Below, in pieces: positions 50,169 to 60,617 of a stretch of 64,000 nucleotides of DNA. Position numbers and translations under genes: made by a program. Under the pieces are notes generated by a model that was given only the letters and a program-made list of their open reading frames with translations, was not told the DNA's origin and searched no databases. Source of the DNA: Agromyces albus (lineage in GTDB: Bacteria > Actinomycetota > Actinomycetes > Actinomycetales > Microbacteriaceae). Location: positions 1,612,001 through 1,676,000 of the forward strand of contig NZ_JAUSWX010000001.1 of NCBI RefSeq assembly GCF_030815405.1, in the 5' to 3' direction. Position 1 is the stretch's first letter; each line of letters begins with the position of its first letter.

Positions 50169-50584
50169 TGCGCGCGAATGTCAACCTGTTCTGGATCCTG
50201 GCAGCGTTCTTCGCCTTCTCGGCTGCGTTGTACGCGTACTGGTCGTGGGTCGTCTATTCCGCGTCAGAGCCGGTAGGTACGGTCGCGCTCACGCTCACGA
50301 CGATCCTGGCCGCGTTCATCGCGTTCTACCTCGGCCGGGTGCACAAGGCGCAGGGCGCGGAACTTCCCGAAGACCGCCTCGACGCGAACATCGACGACGG
50401 TGACGCAGAGCTCGGGTTCTTCAGCCCGTGGAGCTGGTGGCCGATCCTGCTCGCCGCAGCCGCCGCACTGCTGTTCCTTGGTCTCGCGATCGGGTTCTGG
50501 ATCTCATTCGGCGGGGTCGCGCTGGGCGTCATCAGCCTGGTCGGCTGGGTGTACGAGTACTACCGCGGCAACTTCGCCCGCTGA
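50168..50584 (+). CDS. ctaF: Cytochrome c oxidase subunit IV, actinobacterial type
   Basis: A 138-residue protein with four membrane helices (about 5-25, 35-55, 85-105 and 108-125). The loop between the second and third helix (KAQGAELPEDRLDANIDDGDAEL) and the SPWSWWPI entry to the third are typical of actinobacterial CtaF. It stabilises the oxidase within the bcc-aa3 supercomplex. Third gene of ctaC-ctaD-ctaF; the start shares one base with the ctaD stop. Confidence 0.92.
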   Translation: MRANVNLFWILAAFFAFSAALYAYWSWVVYSASEPVGTVALTLTTILAAFIAFYLGRVHKAQGAELPEDRLDANIDDGDAELGFFSPWSWWPILLAAAAALLFLGLAIGFWISFGGVALGVISLVGWVYEYYRGNFAR

Positions 50585-50596
50585 CGCGATCTCTCC

Positions 50597-50631
50597 ACGA
50601 AGCCCCGATGCGAACAGCATCGGGGCTTCGT
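50597..50631. terminator. Bidirectional terminator after ctaF
   Basis: ACGAAGCCCCGATGC (50597-50611) pairs with GCATCGGGGCTTCGT (50617-50631), 15 bp and a 5-base loop, between ctaF and the convergent methyltransferase gene. Confidence 0.88.
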
Positions 50632-50659
50632 CGTGTTCCGGCGTAGTCGTGGCGCGGGC

Positions 50660-51583
50660 TCAGACGCGGTCGAAGCTCAGCACCTCGACCGAGACCGTGA
50701 CCGCGAGCTCGTCGCCGGCAGGGAGCTGCGGCGAATCGGCACGATGGTGAGCGGAGGGGCCCATGCCGACGAGGAGCGCCCTGGTCTCGGCATCCGCCGA
50801 GATGCCATACTCGACGGTCGAGTGGTCGGCGAGCCGGAACCCCACTGGTTCGAGCTGCGCGCGTACGCGCTCGGACTTGCCCGCCGGGACGTCGAGCACG
50901 AGGCCGAGGCGCCGGAGCTCGACGAGGTGCTCGGGGGTGGGCACCACGACGATGAGGCGACCACCGGGCCGCACGATCCGGGCGAACTCCACCGGGTTCC
51001 TCGGCGCGAAGACGTTGATCGCGATGTCGGCGATCGCGTCGCGAATCGGCAACGGTCGCCAGAGATCGAGCACGACTCCCGACGCCGCCGGAATGGCCCG
51101 CACGCTCATGCGGACGGCGTCGGGGGAGCGATCTGCGAGGAGCAGTACGGAATCTGGGAATCGAGCGGCGAGCCGCTGAGCGTACTGGCCCGTGCCGCAG
51201 CCGAGGTCGACCATCCGCAGCGGGCGTTCGGGTGTATCCGCGCTTCGCGGTTCCGTTTCGTCTGCCACCGCGTGCTCAGCGGAATGCACGATGGCATCGG
51301 CCACCGGATCGTAGGCTCCGGATTCGAGCAGGCGCCGGCGCGCCTCGAGCATCGGCCGATCGTCGCCGATGGTTCGCGGGGCGCGCGGCGGGAGGAGCGT
51401 GGCGATGTCGTGCCGGGAGAGATCGAAGCGATGGCCGTGCGCGCAGCCGATCACCTGTGCGCCGTGCGGTTCCAGCTCGAGGAGACAGTTCGGGCACCGG
51501 AGCCATGTCGAATCGATCGGCAAGGTCCGGTGCCCTAACGGTGGATGATCAGTGGTGCGCGGAGTGCGACGCCTCGAGCTCAC
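50660..51583 (-). CDS. RlmA-like rRNA (guanine-N1) methyltransferase
   Basis: A 307-residue SAM-dependent methyltransferase. An N-terminal zinc ribbon (LRCPNCLLEL, then CAHGHRFD) is followed by the conserved GDDRPMLEARRRLLESGAYD and the SAM site MVDLGCGTGQYAQRL; NVFAPRNPVEFARIVRPGG matches the RlmA group, which methylates G745/G748 of 23S rRNA. GTG 51583 overlaps the end of qcrB by 35 bases; TTG 51523 (LPIDSTWLRCPNC) is an equally plausible start, without a better ribosome site. Related enzymes give tylosin-type macrolide tolerance; that is not shown here. Confidence 0.8.
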   Translation of the reverse strand: MSSRRRTPRTTDHPPLGHRTLPIDSTWLRCPNCLLELEPHGAQVIGCAHGHRFDLSRHDIATLLPPRAPRTIGDDRPMLEARRRLLESGAYDPVADAIVHSAEHAVADETEPRSADTPERPLRMVDLGCGTGQYAQRLAARFPDSVLLLADRSPDAVRMSVRAIPAASGVVLDLWRPLPIRDAIADIAINVFAPRNPVEFARIVRPGGRLIVVVPTPEHLVELRRLGLVLDVPAGKSERVRAQLEPVGFRLADHSTVEYGISADAETRALLVGMGPSAHHRADSPQLPAGDELAVTVSVEVLSFDRV

Positions 51584-53159
51584 CCTGTGTCACCGGAGCG
51601 ATGCGGTCCTCGAAGAACCAGCGCGACAGCGAAGCGCGAACGCGCTGGCCGACCGTGATCTTGCCACGGGCGTTGGGCCGCAGCATCAACGGCTGGTAGC
51701 TCTCGTAGCTCACGAGCCGCCACCGGTCGTACTCGTCGAGCGGCTGGTGCACCTCGATGAACTCGCCGCCCGGCAGCTTGACGATGCGACCCGACTCGTA
51801 GCCGTGCAGCACGATCTCGCGATCCTTCTTCTGGAGCGCGATGCAGACGCGCTTCGTGATGAAGTAGGCGATGAACGGGCCAAGGACAGTGATGGCCTGG
51901 AGCGCGTAGATCACGCCCTCCATCGTGAGCGAGAAGTGCGTCGCGAGGATGTCGGAGCTCGCGGCGGCCCAGAGGGCGGCGTAGAACGTGACGCCCGCGG
52001 CACCGATCGCGGTGCGGGTGGGTGCGTTGCGGGGACGGTCGGCGATGTGGTGCTCGCGCGTGTCGCCCTTCACCCAGGCCTCGATGAACGGATAGGCGAC
52101 CACCAGGAGGAGGAAGATGCCGATCGCGACGAGCGGTACGAGGATGTTGAACGACCAGGTGCGGTCGAACAGCACGAACTCCCAGCCCGACGGGATGAGA
52201 CGCAACGCGCCGTCGGCGAAGCCGATGTACCAGTCGGGCTGGGTACCGGCCGAGACGGGGGAGGGGTCGTATGGCCCGTAGTTCCAAATGGGGTTGATCG
52301 TGAAGAGCGCTGCGATGAGCGAGATCACACCCCAGATGATGAACATGAAGCCGCCGGCCTTCGCCGCGTAGATCGGCAGGATTGGCGGGCCGACCGAGTT
52401 CGTCACTTCGCGTCCGGGGCCGGCGAACTGGGTGTGCTTGTGAATGAACACGTACACCACGTGGATTCCGATGAGCGCGACCAGGAGCGCGGGGAGAAGG
52501 AGGATGTGCAGCGCGTACAGGCGGCCGACGATCACGGTGCCTGGGAACTCGCCGCCGAAGAGCAGGAACGAGGTCCACGTGCCGATCAGGGGAATGCCCT
52601 TGACCAAGCCGTCGATGATGCGAAGGCCGTTGCCGGAGAGGAGATCGTCGGGAAGCGAGTAGCCCGTGAATCCCTCGCCCAGGGCGAGGACGAAGAGGGT
52701 GAAGCCGAACACCCAGTTGATCTCACGAGGCTTGCGGAATGCGCCGGTGAAGAACACGCGGAGCATGTGCAGGCCGATGGCGGCGACGAAGAGCAGCGCT
52801 GCCCAGTGGTGCATCTGGCGCACGAAGAGCCCGCCGCGGATGTCGAAGGAGATGTCGAGGGTCGATGCCATCGCCACCGACATCTCGACGCCCTTGAGCG
52901 GCACGTACGACCCGTCGTAGTGGACTTCGGCCATCGATGCCTGGAAGAAGAACGTCAGGAAGGTTCCCGAGACGAGGATGACGATGAAGCTGAAGAGGGC
53001 GACTTCGCCGAGGAGGAACGACCAGTGGTCGGGGAACGCCTTACGTCCGAGCCCCTTGATCGCGACGGCGAGACCCGTGCGGTCGTTGATGTACTCGGAC
53101 GCCCCAGCCGTGAACGAGCGCTTGACGGGCGCGGGTGATCGGGTCGATGCGGTGCTCAA
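51549..53159 (-). CDS. qcrB: Cytochrome bc1 complex cytochrome b subunit
   Basis: A 536-residue diheme membrane protein of the bcc complex. Heme ligands: the His pair in RQMHHWAALLFVAAIGLHMLRV (given in part) and the pair in LYALHILLLPALLVALIGIH; quinone-site residues GEGFTGYSLPDDLLSG and the EF-loop equivalent PDWYIGF. Actinobacterial QcrB has a C-terminal extension with a cytoplasmic tail; here VQTHE-like tails are replaced by FIEVHQPLDEYDRW. Start TTG 53159 overlaps the qcrA stop (TTGA). Last of the ctaE-qcrC-qcrA-qcrB series. Confidence 0.94.
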   Translation of the reverse strand: MSTASTRSPAPVKRSFTAGASEYINDRTGLAVAIKGLGRKAFPDHWSFLLGEVALFSFIVILVSGTFLTFFFQASMAEVHYDGSYVPLKGVEMSVAMASTLDISFDIRGGLFVRQMHHWAALLFVAAIGLHMLRVFFTGAFRKPREINWVFGFTLFVLALGEGFTGYSLPDDLLSGNGLRIIDGLVKGIPLIGTWTSFLLFGGEFPGTVIVGRLYALHILLLPALLVALIGIHVVYVFIHKHTQFAGPGREVTNSVGPPILPIYAAKAGGFMFIIWGVISLIAALFTINPIWNYGPYDPSPVSAGTQPDWYIGFADGALRLIPSGWEFVLFDRTWSFNILVPLVAIGIFLLLVVAYPFIEAWVKGDTREHHIADRPRNAPTRTAIGAAGVTFYAALWAAASSDILATHFSLTMEGVIYALQAITVLGPFIAYFITKRVCIALQKKDREIVLHGYESGRIVKLPGGEFIEVHQPLDEYDRWRLVSYESYQPLMLRPNARGKITVGQRVRASLSRWFFEDRIAPVTQGELEASHSAHH

Positions 53160-54232
53160 TTTCGCTCCCAGAAGCTCGGGCCGACGGGTTCGGTGAAGTC
53201 GCTCTGCGCGATGAGGTAGCCCTCGTCGTCGACGGCGATCGGCAACTGCGGCAGCGGGCGCTTGGCCGGACCGAAGATGACCTTGCAGTGGTTCGCGACA
53301 TCGAACTGCGACTGGTGGCAGGGGCAGAGGAGGTGGTGCGTGTGCTGCTCGTAGAGGGCGACGGGGCATCCGACGTGCGTGCAGATCTTCGAGTACGCCA
53401 CGATGCCCTCGTACGACCACGATTCGCGCTCGGGAGCCTGGTTGAGCTCCTCGGGCTCGAGTCGCATGAGCAGCACGGCAGCCTTTGCCTTCTCCTCGAG
53501 CTTGCCGTGCTCGAGATCGGTGAGGCCCTCGGGAATCACGTGGAAGGCGCTGCCGATGGTCACATCGGAGGCCTTGATCGCGACGCCCGACGGGTCGAGC
53601 GCGAGACGCGTGCCCTTCTTCCACATCGTGTGGCTGAGGAGCTCGACCGGGAGCTCATCTTGCGGGGCGAAGCCGCGGAAGAGCACGACGGCCGGCAGCG
53701 GGAAGGCCAGGAGCGCGCCGATGAGGCTGTTGCGGATGACCGTGCGCCGACTGAAGCCAGACTCCTCATCGGCCTGGCGGAACACCTCGACGGCGCCCCG
53801 CTGCGTGGCTTCGCTGGTGCTGATCGGATGGCGGATGTCGACGGACTCGGCCGAGGTCATCAGCGACTTGCCCCAGTGCACGGCTCCGAATCCGATGCCG
53901 AGGAGCGCGAGCGTGGCACCGAAGCCGATGAACATGTTGTTCAGGCGAACGGCATCGACGTTGTTGGACTCCATCGGGAAGAGCATGTAGGCGGCGACCG
54001 CCCAGACGCTGCCGAGGATCGAGAGGTAGAACAGCGTGTAGACCGTGCGCTGCGCCCGCTTCTCGCGGCGGGGGTCTTGGTCGGTCACGCGAGGCCGGTG
54101 GGGCTCGAAGCCGGGGTTCTCGAACGCGTCGTAGGGTACGACCGCCGTGCCGGTCGAGCCTGCGAACTCCTGCGCGGCGTGCGACGAGTCGGCAGCGGCG
54201 AGCTCAGCGCCGCTGTGGTCGTCCTGGGCCAT
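53156..54232 (-). CDS. qcrA: Cytochrome bc1 complex Rieske iron-sulfur subunit
   Basis: A 358-residue protein with an N-terminal cytoplasmic part, three membrane helices (about residues 60-80, 90-110 and 170-190) and a C-terminal Rieske domain. Cluster ligands: Cys-Thr-His in SKICTHVGCPVALY and CPCHQSQFD; the two further Cys for the disulfide are in the same loops. This three-helix form is typical for actinobacteria. ATG 54232 starts 41 bases after the qcrC stop. Electron path: menaquinol to the Rieske cluster to QcrC. Confidence 0.95.
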   Translation of the reverse strand: MAQDDHSGAELAAADSSHAAQEFAGSTGTAVVPYDAFENPGFEPHRPRVTDQDPRREKRAQRTVYTLFYLSILGSVWAVAAYMLFPMESNNVDAVRLNNMFIGFGATLALLGIGFGAVHWGKSLMTSAESVDIRHPISTSEATQRGAVEVFRQADEESGFSRRTVIRNSLIGALLAFPLPAVVLFRGFAPQDELPVELLSHTMWKKGTRLALDPSGVAIKASDVTIGSAFHVIPEGLTDLEHGKLEEKAKAAVLLMRLEPEELNQAPERESWSYEGIVAYSKICTHVGCPVALYEQHTHHLLCPCHQSQFDVANHCKVIFGPAKRPLPQLPIAVDDEGYLIAQSDFTEPVGPSFWERN

Positions 54233-54273
54233 GGTTCTCCTTCTTCAACTTCTTCTTCGATGCCAGGCGGGCG

Positions 54274-55065
54274 CTAGTTGGACTTCGCCGTGATCCACAC
54301 GGTGATGGCGACGATCGTGCCGAGGCCGAAGATCCAGATGAACAGTCCCTCTGCAACCGGCCCGAGCGAGCCGAGTTCGAAGCCGCCGGGTGAGCGGTTG
54401 TCCTGCACGTACTTCAGGTAGGTGATGACGTCGCGCTTGTCTTCGGGCGAGATGTTCAGGTCGTTGAACACGGGCATGTTCTGCGGGCCGGTGACCATGG
54501 CCTCGTAGATGTGCACGCCCGAGACGTTCGTGAGCGAGGGAGCGAACTTGCCCTCGGTGAGGGCGCCACCGGCACCGGCGACGTTGTGGCACATCGCGCA
54601 GTTGATGCGGAAGAGCTCGGCGCCGTTCGCTGCATCGCCGCCACCGCTCGCGAGATGGTCGGAGGGGATCTCGGGACCCGGGCCGAGGGAGGCGATGAAG
54701 TAGGCGAGCTGCTTGACCTGGTCATCGGTGAACTGTGCGGGCTTCTGCTGTGCCTGTGGACCCTGCATCTGCATCGGCATGCGCCCGGTGCCCACCTGGA
54801 AGTCGACCGAGGCCGCACCGACGCCGATGAGGGTGGGGCCGTTGCCGGTGCCCTGCGCATCAAGGCCGTGGCACGTGGCGCAATTGGCCTGGAAGAGCTT
54901 CTTGCCCTCTTCGATGGTCTGCTGCGAATTCGGGTCGACCTCAGCTTGCGCCGTTCCGGTGCTGAGCGCAGCATATGCGCCCCCGGTGAAGACGAGTCCG
55001 AGCGCGAGGAGCGCGGCCGCGGCGAGCGGATGCCGGCGTCCGGTGCGTCGCTTCGTTCGGGTCAT
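54274..55065 (-). CDS. qcrC: Cytochrome bc1 complex diheme cytochrome c subunit
   Basis: A 263-residue protein with a signal anchor (residues 12-32), two cytochrome c domains with heme motifs CATCH and CAMCH, Met ligands in GTGRMPMQMQG and PQNMPVF, and a C-terminal membrane helix (GLFIWIFGLGTIVAITVWI). Diheme QcrC replaces cytochrome c1 and a mobile cytochrome c. ATG 55065 is chosen because AGGAAG lies 6 bases upstream; ATG 55089 has its AGGAG too far away. It follows ctaE by 49 bases. Confidence 0.94.
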   Translation of the reverse strand: MTRTKRRTGRRHPLAAAALLALGLVFTGGAYAALSTGTAQAEVDPNSQQTIEEGKKLFQANCATCHGLDAQGTGNGPTLIGVGAASVDFQVGTGRMPMQMQGPQAQQKPAQFTDDQVKQLAYFIASLGPGPEIPSDHLASGGGDAANGAELFRINCAMCHNVAGAGGALTEGKFAPSLTNVSGVHIYEAMVTGPQNMPVFNDLNISPEDKRDVITYLKYVQDNRSPGGFELGSLGPVAEGLFIWIFGLGTIVAITVWITAKSN

Positions 55066-55114
55066 GTGATTCTTCCTGTTCACGGGCATGCTCTGCTGGC
55101 GCTCCTGCTGGGGC

Positions 55115-55747
55115 TTACTTGAGGACGTAGATGATGAAGAAGAGACCGATCCAGACGACGTCGACGAAGTGCCAGTAGTAGGAGACGACGATCGCACTCG
55201 TCGCCTCGCGGTGGCCGAAGTGCTTGACCGAGAAGACCCGGCCGATCACGAGCAGGAACGCGATGAGGCCGCCGGTGACGTGCAGGCCGTGGAACCCGGT
55301 GGTGATGTAGAACGCGGAGCCGTAGGAGTTCGAGTCGAGGGCGATGCCCTCGGAGACGAGCGTGGCGTACTCCCAGACCTGGCCGGCGACGAAGACCGCG
55401 CCCATGGCGTAGGTGAGGAAGAACCACTCGACCATGCCCCATTGCGTGGGCTTCCACCCCGTGGCGTACGGCTGCAGTCGCTCCGCCGCGAACACGCCGA
55501 ACTGGCACGTGACCGACGAGAGCACGAGGATGATCGTGTTCGTCAGCGAGTACGGGAAGTTCAGGCGATCGGCCTCGAACGCCCAGAGATCTGGCGACTG
55601 CGATCGCAGCGTGAAGTAGATCGCGAAGAGGCCTGCGAAGAACATGACCTCGCTGCCGAGCCAGACGATCGTGCCCACCGCAACGGTGTTCGGTCGGTTG
55701 ATCACGGGCGCGCTCGCCTGAGTAGTGATTGAGGTGCTCGTCACCAT
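55115..55747 (-). CDS. ctaE: Cytochrome c oxidase subunit III
   Basis: A 210-residue subunit with five membrane helices, as is usual in actinobacteria. Family signs: [23 protein letters not shown] near the start (given in part), [20 protein letters not shown], and [19 protein letters not shown] at the end with the conserved His and Trp. CATAAT at 55751-55756 lies 6 bases before GTG 55744, so translation may begin at that codon rather than ATG 55747. First gene of ctaE-qcrCAB. An iron-box-like sequence lies 64 bases upstream. Confidence 0.94.
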   Translation of the reverse strand: MVTSTSITTQASAPVINRPNTVAVGTIVWLGSEVMFFAGLFAIYFTLRSQSPDLWAFEADRLNFPYSLTNTIILVLSSVTCQFGVFAAERLQPYATGWKPTQWGMVEWFFLTYAMGAVFVAGQVWEYATLVSEGIALDSNSYGSAFYITTGFHGLHVTGGLIAFLLVIGRVFSVKHFGHREATSAIVVSYYWHFVDVVWIGLFFIIYVLK

Positions 55748-55810
55748 CCCATTATGGCCGAAACCTTGCGTGAGTTTTCGTCATCTGGGGGAGCTATGTC
55801 GCCGCCTTCG

Positions 55811-55829
55811 AAGTAAGGCAACCCTAAAC
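55811..55829. promoter_or_regulatory. Possible DtxR/IdeR iron box upstream of ctaE and trpD
   Basis: AAGTAAGGCAACCCTAAAC; its complement TTAGGGTTGCCTTACTT matches the DtxR/IdeR consensus TTAGGTTAGSCTAACCTAA at roughly 12 of 17 positions. It lies between divergent genes. Confidence 0.35.
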
Positions 55830-55870
55830 GAGCTGCGTAGGGGCCGGGAATCCGCCGTGAATCGGGCCGA

Positions 55871-55876
55871 TAGGAT
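55871..55876 (+). promoter_or_regulatory. -10 box TAGGAT of trpD
   Basis: TAGGAT is followed by 7 bases and ATG 55884; leaderless start. Confidence 0.55.
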
Positions 55877-55883
55877 CGATCTC

Positions 55884-56936
55884 ATGCCCGCGCATCAAAC
55901 CTGGCCCGATGTGATCCACTCCCTCCTCGAGGGTGAAGACCTCAGCGTCTCGGATGCCGCATGGTGCATGGAGCAGGTGATGACCGGCACCGTCACACCG
56001 GCGCAACTGGCCGGATTCCTCATCGCGCTGCGCGTGAAGGGCGAGACGGTCGATGAGATCGTCGGATTCCGGGACGCCGTGCTCGAGCACGCCATCCCGC
56101 TGCCCGTCGACCCGATGGCGCTCGACATCGTCGGCACCGGGGGAGACCGATTCGGCACGGTCAACGTCTCGACGATGGCCTCGGTCGTGGCCGCGGCATC
56201 CGGTGTCCCGGTCATCAAGCACGGCAATCGGGCGGCGAGCTCGTCGTCGGGTTCGTCCGACGTGCTCGCCGCACTCGGACTCGACCTGGCGCTGCCGGCC
56301 GAGCGAGTCGCCGCGGTGCTCGGCGAAGCCGGCATCACGTTCGCGTACGCCGCCGCATTCCACCCCGGGTTCCGGCACGCCGGCGCAGTGCGCGCGGAAC
56401 TCGGCGTGCCGACGGTCTTCAACTTCCTCGGGCCGCTCTGCAACCCGGCACGACCCGAGGCGTCGGCCGTGGGCGTCGCCCACCTCGACCGAGTGCCGCT
56501 CATCGTGGGCGTGTTCCAGACGCGCGGCGCGACGGCGCTCGTGTTCCGTGGCGACGACGGGCTCGACGAGCTCACGACCACGGGGCACAGCCACATGTGG
56601 GAGGTCTCACGCGGCACGGTCAAGGAGCACGACATCGATCCGCGCGAGCTCGGGATCCAGCGAGCGACCATCGACCAGCTCGAGGGCGGCGATGCCGAGT
56701 ACAACGCGCGCATCGTGCATCGGGTCTTCGGCGGCGAGCGCGGTCCCGTGCGCGACATCGTGGTGCTCAACGCCGCCGCGGGTCTCGTCTCGTTCGAGCT
56801 CGCCAAGGATCCGAGCCAGTTCCACCGGAGCATCCTCGACCGCTTCCGCGACAAGCTCGCGGTCGCCGAAGAGGCGATCGACAGCGGCGGCGCCGCGCGG
56901 AAGCTCGAGGAGTGGATCGCGGCGACTCGGTCGTGA
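55884..56936 (+). CDS. trpD: Anthranilate phosphoribosyltransferase
   Basis: A 350-residue enzyme that joins anthranilate to PRPP, the second step of tryptophan synthesis. PRPP-binding segment DIVGTGGDRFGTVNVSTMA, the KHGNRAASSSSGSSDVLAAL loop (20 residues) and FAPAFHP-like FAYAAAFHPGFRHA are all present. No other trp gene is in the window; in M. tuberculosis trpD likewise stands alone next to ctaE. It diverges from ctaE and ends at a strong hairpin. Confidence 0.95.
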   Translation: MPAHQTWPDVIHSLLEGEDLSVSDAAWCMEQVMTGTVTPAQLAGFLIALRVKGETVDEIVGFRDAVLEHAIPLPVDPMALDIVGTGGDRFGTVNVSTMASVVAAASGVPVIKHGNRAASSSSGSSDVLAALGLDLALPAERVAAVLGEAGITFAYAAAFHPGFRHAGAVRAELGVPTVFNFLGPLCNPARPEASAVGVAHLDRVPLIVGVFQTRGATALVFRGDDGLDELTTTGHSHMWEVSRGTVKEHDIDPRELGIQRATIDQLEGGDAEYNARIVHRVFGGERGPVRDIVVLNAAAGLVSFELAKDPSQFHRSILDRFRDKLAVAEEAIDSGGAARKLEEWIAATRS

Positions 56937-56956
56937 TCGCCGGTACGCCACACAGT

Positions 56957-56989
56957 TGAAGGGCCCCGCGGCATCCGCGGGGCCCTTCA
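56957..56989. terminator. Bidirectional terminator between trpD and glpK
   Basis: TGAAGGGCCCCGCGG (56957-56971) pairs with CCGCGGGGCCCTTCA (56975-56989), 15 bp with a 3-base loop. Confidence 0.88.
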
Positions 56990-57006
56990 GCTTGGTTCGA
57001 GTCGGC

Positions 57007-58521
57007 TCAGTTGACGTCTTCGTCGATCCAGTCGAACGTCTTCGTGACCGCCTTGCGCCAGAGCCGCAACTGCCGGTCGCGCTCGGCGGGATCCATCTTC
57101 GGCTCCCAGCGGGAATCCTCCTGCCAGTTGGCACGGAGCTCGTCGAGATCGGCCCAGAAGCCCACGGCGAGTCCGGCGGCATACGCCGCACCGAGCGCCG
57201 TCGTCTCGGCGACGACGGGGCGGATGACCGGCACGCCGAGGATGTCGGCCTGGAACTGCATGAGCGTGTTGTTCGCGATCATGCCGCCGTCGACCTTGAG
57301 CTCGGTGAGGTCGACGCCTGCGTCGGCGTTCACGGCGTCGAGCACCTCTCGGGTCTGGAACGCGGTCGCCTCGAGCGCGGCGCGGGCGATGTGACCCTTG
57401 TTCACGAATCGCGTGAGGCCCACGAGAGCGCCACGGGCGTCGGGCCGCCAGTACGGCGCGAAGAGCCCTGAGAACGCCGGCACGAAATATGCGCCGCCGT
57501 TGTCGTCGACGGTCTTCGCCAGGTCCTCGATCTCGGGCGCGCTCGAGATGAGCCCGATGTTGTCGCGCAGCCACTGGATGAGCGAACCGGTCACCGCGAT
57601 CGAGCCCTCGAGGGCGTAGTGCGGCGCGTCGTCGCCGAGCTTGTAGCCGAGGGTCGTGAGCAGCCCGTTCTTCGAGTGGACGATCTCCTCGCCCGTGTTG
57701 AAGATCAGGAAGTTGCCCGTGCCGTAGGTGTTCTTCGCCTCACCCGTGTCGAACGCGGCCTGGCCGAACGTGGCGGCCTGCTGGTCTCCGAGGATGCCCG
57801 CGACGGGCACCTCCCGCAGGAGGCTCGAGGATTCCACCGTTCCGTAGACCTCGGACGACGAACGGATCTCGGGCAGCATCGACTTCGGCACGTCGAAGGC
57901 GGCGAGGATGTCGTCATCCCACGCGAGCGTCTCGAGGTCCATGAACATCGTGCGGCTCGCGTTCGTGACATCCGTCGCGTGCACGCCCCCGTCGACCCCG
58001 CCAGTGAGGTTCCACAGCACCCACGTGTCGGTCGTGCCGAACATCAGGTCGCCGGCCTCGGCTTTCGCACGTGCACCCTCGACGTTCTCGAGGATCCACA
58101 CGATCTTCGTGCCCGAGAAATAGGTGGCGAGCGGCAAGCCCACTTGCTGCTTGAAGCGCTCGACGCCGCCGTCGGCCGCGAGCCGGTCGACGATCGGCTG
58201 GGTCCGGGTGTCCTGCCACACGATGGCGTTGTAGACGGGGTCGCCCGTGGTGCGGTCCCAGACGACCGCGGTCTCGCGCTGGTTCGTGATGCCCACCGCG
58301 GCGATGTCGTGACGAGTGAGATCGGCTTTGCCGAGAGCCTGACCGATCACCTCACGGGTGTTACGCCAGATCTCGGCGGGGTCGTGCTCGACCCAGCCCG
58401 CCCGCGGGAAGATCTGCTCGTGCTCCAGTTGTCCACTGGCGACGATCGATCCCGACTTGTCGAAGATGATCGCGCGTGTGCTCGTCGTGCCCTGATCGAT
58501 CGCCAGGATGTAGTCGGCCAT
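57007..58521 (-). CDS. glpK: Glycerol kinase
   Basis: A 504-residue FGGY kinase. ATP site [16 protein letters not shown] at the N-terminus, substrate Asp in [14 protein letters not shown] and [19 protein letters not shown], and the FGGY signature [18 protein letters not shown]. The product sn-glycerol 3-phosphate enters lipid synthesis or, through a GlpD not in this window, glycolysis. It lies 96 bases downstream of glpF on the same strand, with a hairpin in between. Confidence 0.95.
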   Translation of the reverse strand: MADYILAIDQGTTSTRAIIFDKSGSIVASGQLEHEQIFPRAGWVEHDPAEIWRNTREVIGQALGKADLTRHDIAAVGITNQRETAVVWDRTTGDPVYNAIVWQDTRTQPIVDRLAADGGVERFKQQVGLPLATYFSGTKIVWILENVEGARAKAEAGDLMFGTTDTWVLWNLTGGVDGGVHATDVTNASRTMFMDLETLAWDDDILAAFDVPKSMLPEIRSSSEVYGTVESSSLLREVPVAGILGDQQAATFGQAAFDTGEAKNTYGTGNFLIFNTGEEIVHSKNGLLTTLGYKLGDDAPHYALEGSIAVTGSLIQWLRDNIGLISSAPEIEDLAKTVDDNGGAYFVPAFSGLFAPYWRPDARGALVGLTRFVNKGHIARAALEATAFQTREVLDAVNADAGVDLTELKVDGGMIANNTLMQFQADILGVPVIRPVVAETTALGAAYAAGLAVGFWADLDELRANWQEDSRWEPKMDPAERDRQLRLWRKAVTKTFDWIDEDVN

Positions 58522-58584
58522 GCAGTTCTCTCAATCTTTCCGCCGGCCGGAGCCGACACCTGATTCCACAGAAGTGTTCGAGGG

Positions 58585-58602
58585 AGGGCCGATGTCGGCC
58601 CT
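58585..58602 (-). other. Hairpin between glpF and glpK
   Basis: AGGGCCGA (58585-58592) pairs with TCGGCCCT (58595-58602). It lies in the mRNA between glpF and glpK and has no U-tract; attenuation or mRNA protection is possible. Confidence 0.4.
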
Positions 58603-58617
58603 GGGCCCCCCGAGTGC

Positions 58618-59388
58618 TCAGCCGATAAGGGGGAGCAGGGGAATCGCCGCCCAGCCGGCGATGAGTCCGCCGATGATCGGTCCGACCACCGGCACCCACG
58701 AGTACGACCAGTCGCTACTTCCTTTGCCCTGGATGGGGAGGATCGCGTGCGCGATGCGGGGTCCGAGGTCACGTGCCGGGTTGATGGCGTAGCCCGTCGG
58801 GCCACCGAGGGAGGCGCCGATGCCGACGACGAGAAGCGCCACCGGCAGCGCGCCGAGCGCGGCGAGGCCGGAGGCGTCACCTTGGCGCCCGAAGCCGATC
58901 ACCACGAACACGAGCACGAACGTGCCGATGATCTCGGTGGCGAGGTTCCACCCGTACGAGCGGATGGCCGGACCGGTCGAGAACACGCCCAGCTTCGCGG
59001 CCGGCTGTGGTTCCTCGTCGAAGTGCTGCTTGTACGCGAGCCAGCAGGCGACGGCACCGATGATCGCACCGATGAGCTGCGCCCCGATGTAGGCGATCAC
59101 CGACAGGAACTCGACCGGGACGGTGCCGAAAGCGGGATTGCCGAACTCGGTAGCGCCGTTGGCCACCAGTCCGAGCGTGACCGCGGGGTTGATGTGGGCG
59201 CCGGAAGCCAATGCGACGGTGACACCGGCGAAGACCGCGAGGCCCCAGCCGAAGGTCACCATCAGGAATCCGCCGCCGAAGCCCTTGTTCTTGACGAGCG
59301 CCACGTTCGCGACCACACCACAACCGAGAAGCACGAGCATCGCGGTGCCGATGAGCTCGCTGAGGAACAACACTCCGAGACTGTCCAC
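58618..59388 (-). CDS. glpF: Glycerol facilitator/aquaporin family protein
   Basis: A 256-residue MIP channel with six membrane helices. The first NPA motif is in [12 protein letters not shown] and the second in [13 protein letters not shown]; the Asp after the second NPA (NPARD) favours a glycerol facilitator, as does its position before glpK. GTG 59388 has AAGG a few bases upstream; the frame stays open far upstream but those bases belong to the divergent dhaK side. ACGATA at 59450-59455 is the complement of a possible -10, TATCGT. Confidence 0.92.
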   Translation of the reverse strand: MDSLGVLFLSELIGTAMLVLLGCGVVANVALVKNKGFGGGFLMVTFGWGLAVFAGVTVALASGAHINPAVTLGLVANGATEFGNPAFGTVPVEFLSVIAYIGAQLIGAIIGAVACWLAYKQHFDEEPQPAAKLGVFSTGPAIRSYGWNLATEIIGTFVLVFVVIGFGRQGDASGLAALGALPVALLVVGIGASLGGPTGYAINPARDLGPRIAHAILPIQGKGSSDWSYSWVPVVGPIIGGLIAGWAAIPLLPLIG

Positions 59389-59601
59389 GCTGACCTTCCA
59401 TCCTTTTCGCCGAGCCCGATGGGCTTCGCCCAGGGGCGGAACAGAGCCCACGATACTCAGATGGTGCGCCCCCCGGAAAGGGCGCGCCGGGGATTTCCCT
59501 CCGCCTCTTACGGCCGGCCTCTCCGCGGGCGTAGGTTTGCCGGGAGTGCTGCGTCGGCGCCGATGCACGGTCGCACGGCGTCCGGCAGCCGAGGGGAAGG
59601 G

Positions 59602-60609
<1,008 letters not shown>

Positions 60610-60617
60610 AAGGGGGC

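Noticed and set aside
47533..50584. A CRP/GlxR site for the cta operon
   Set aside because: No TGTGA-N6-TCACA-like sequence is seen in the 150 bases upstream of ctaC.
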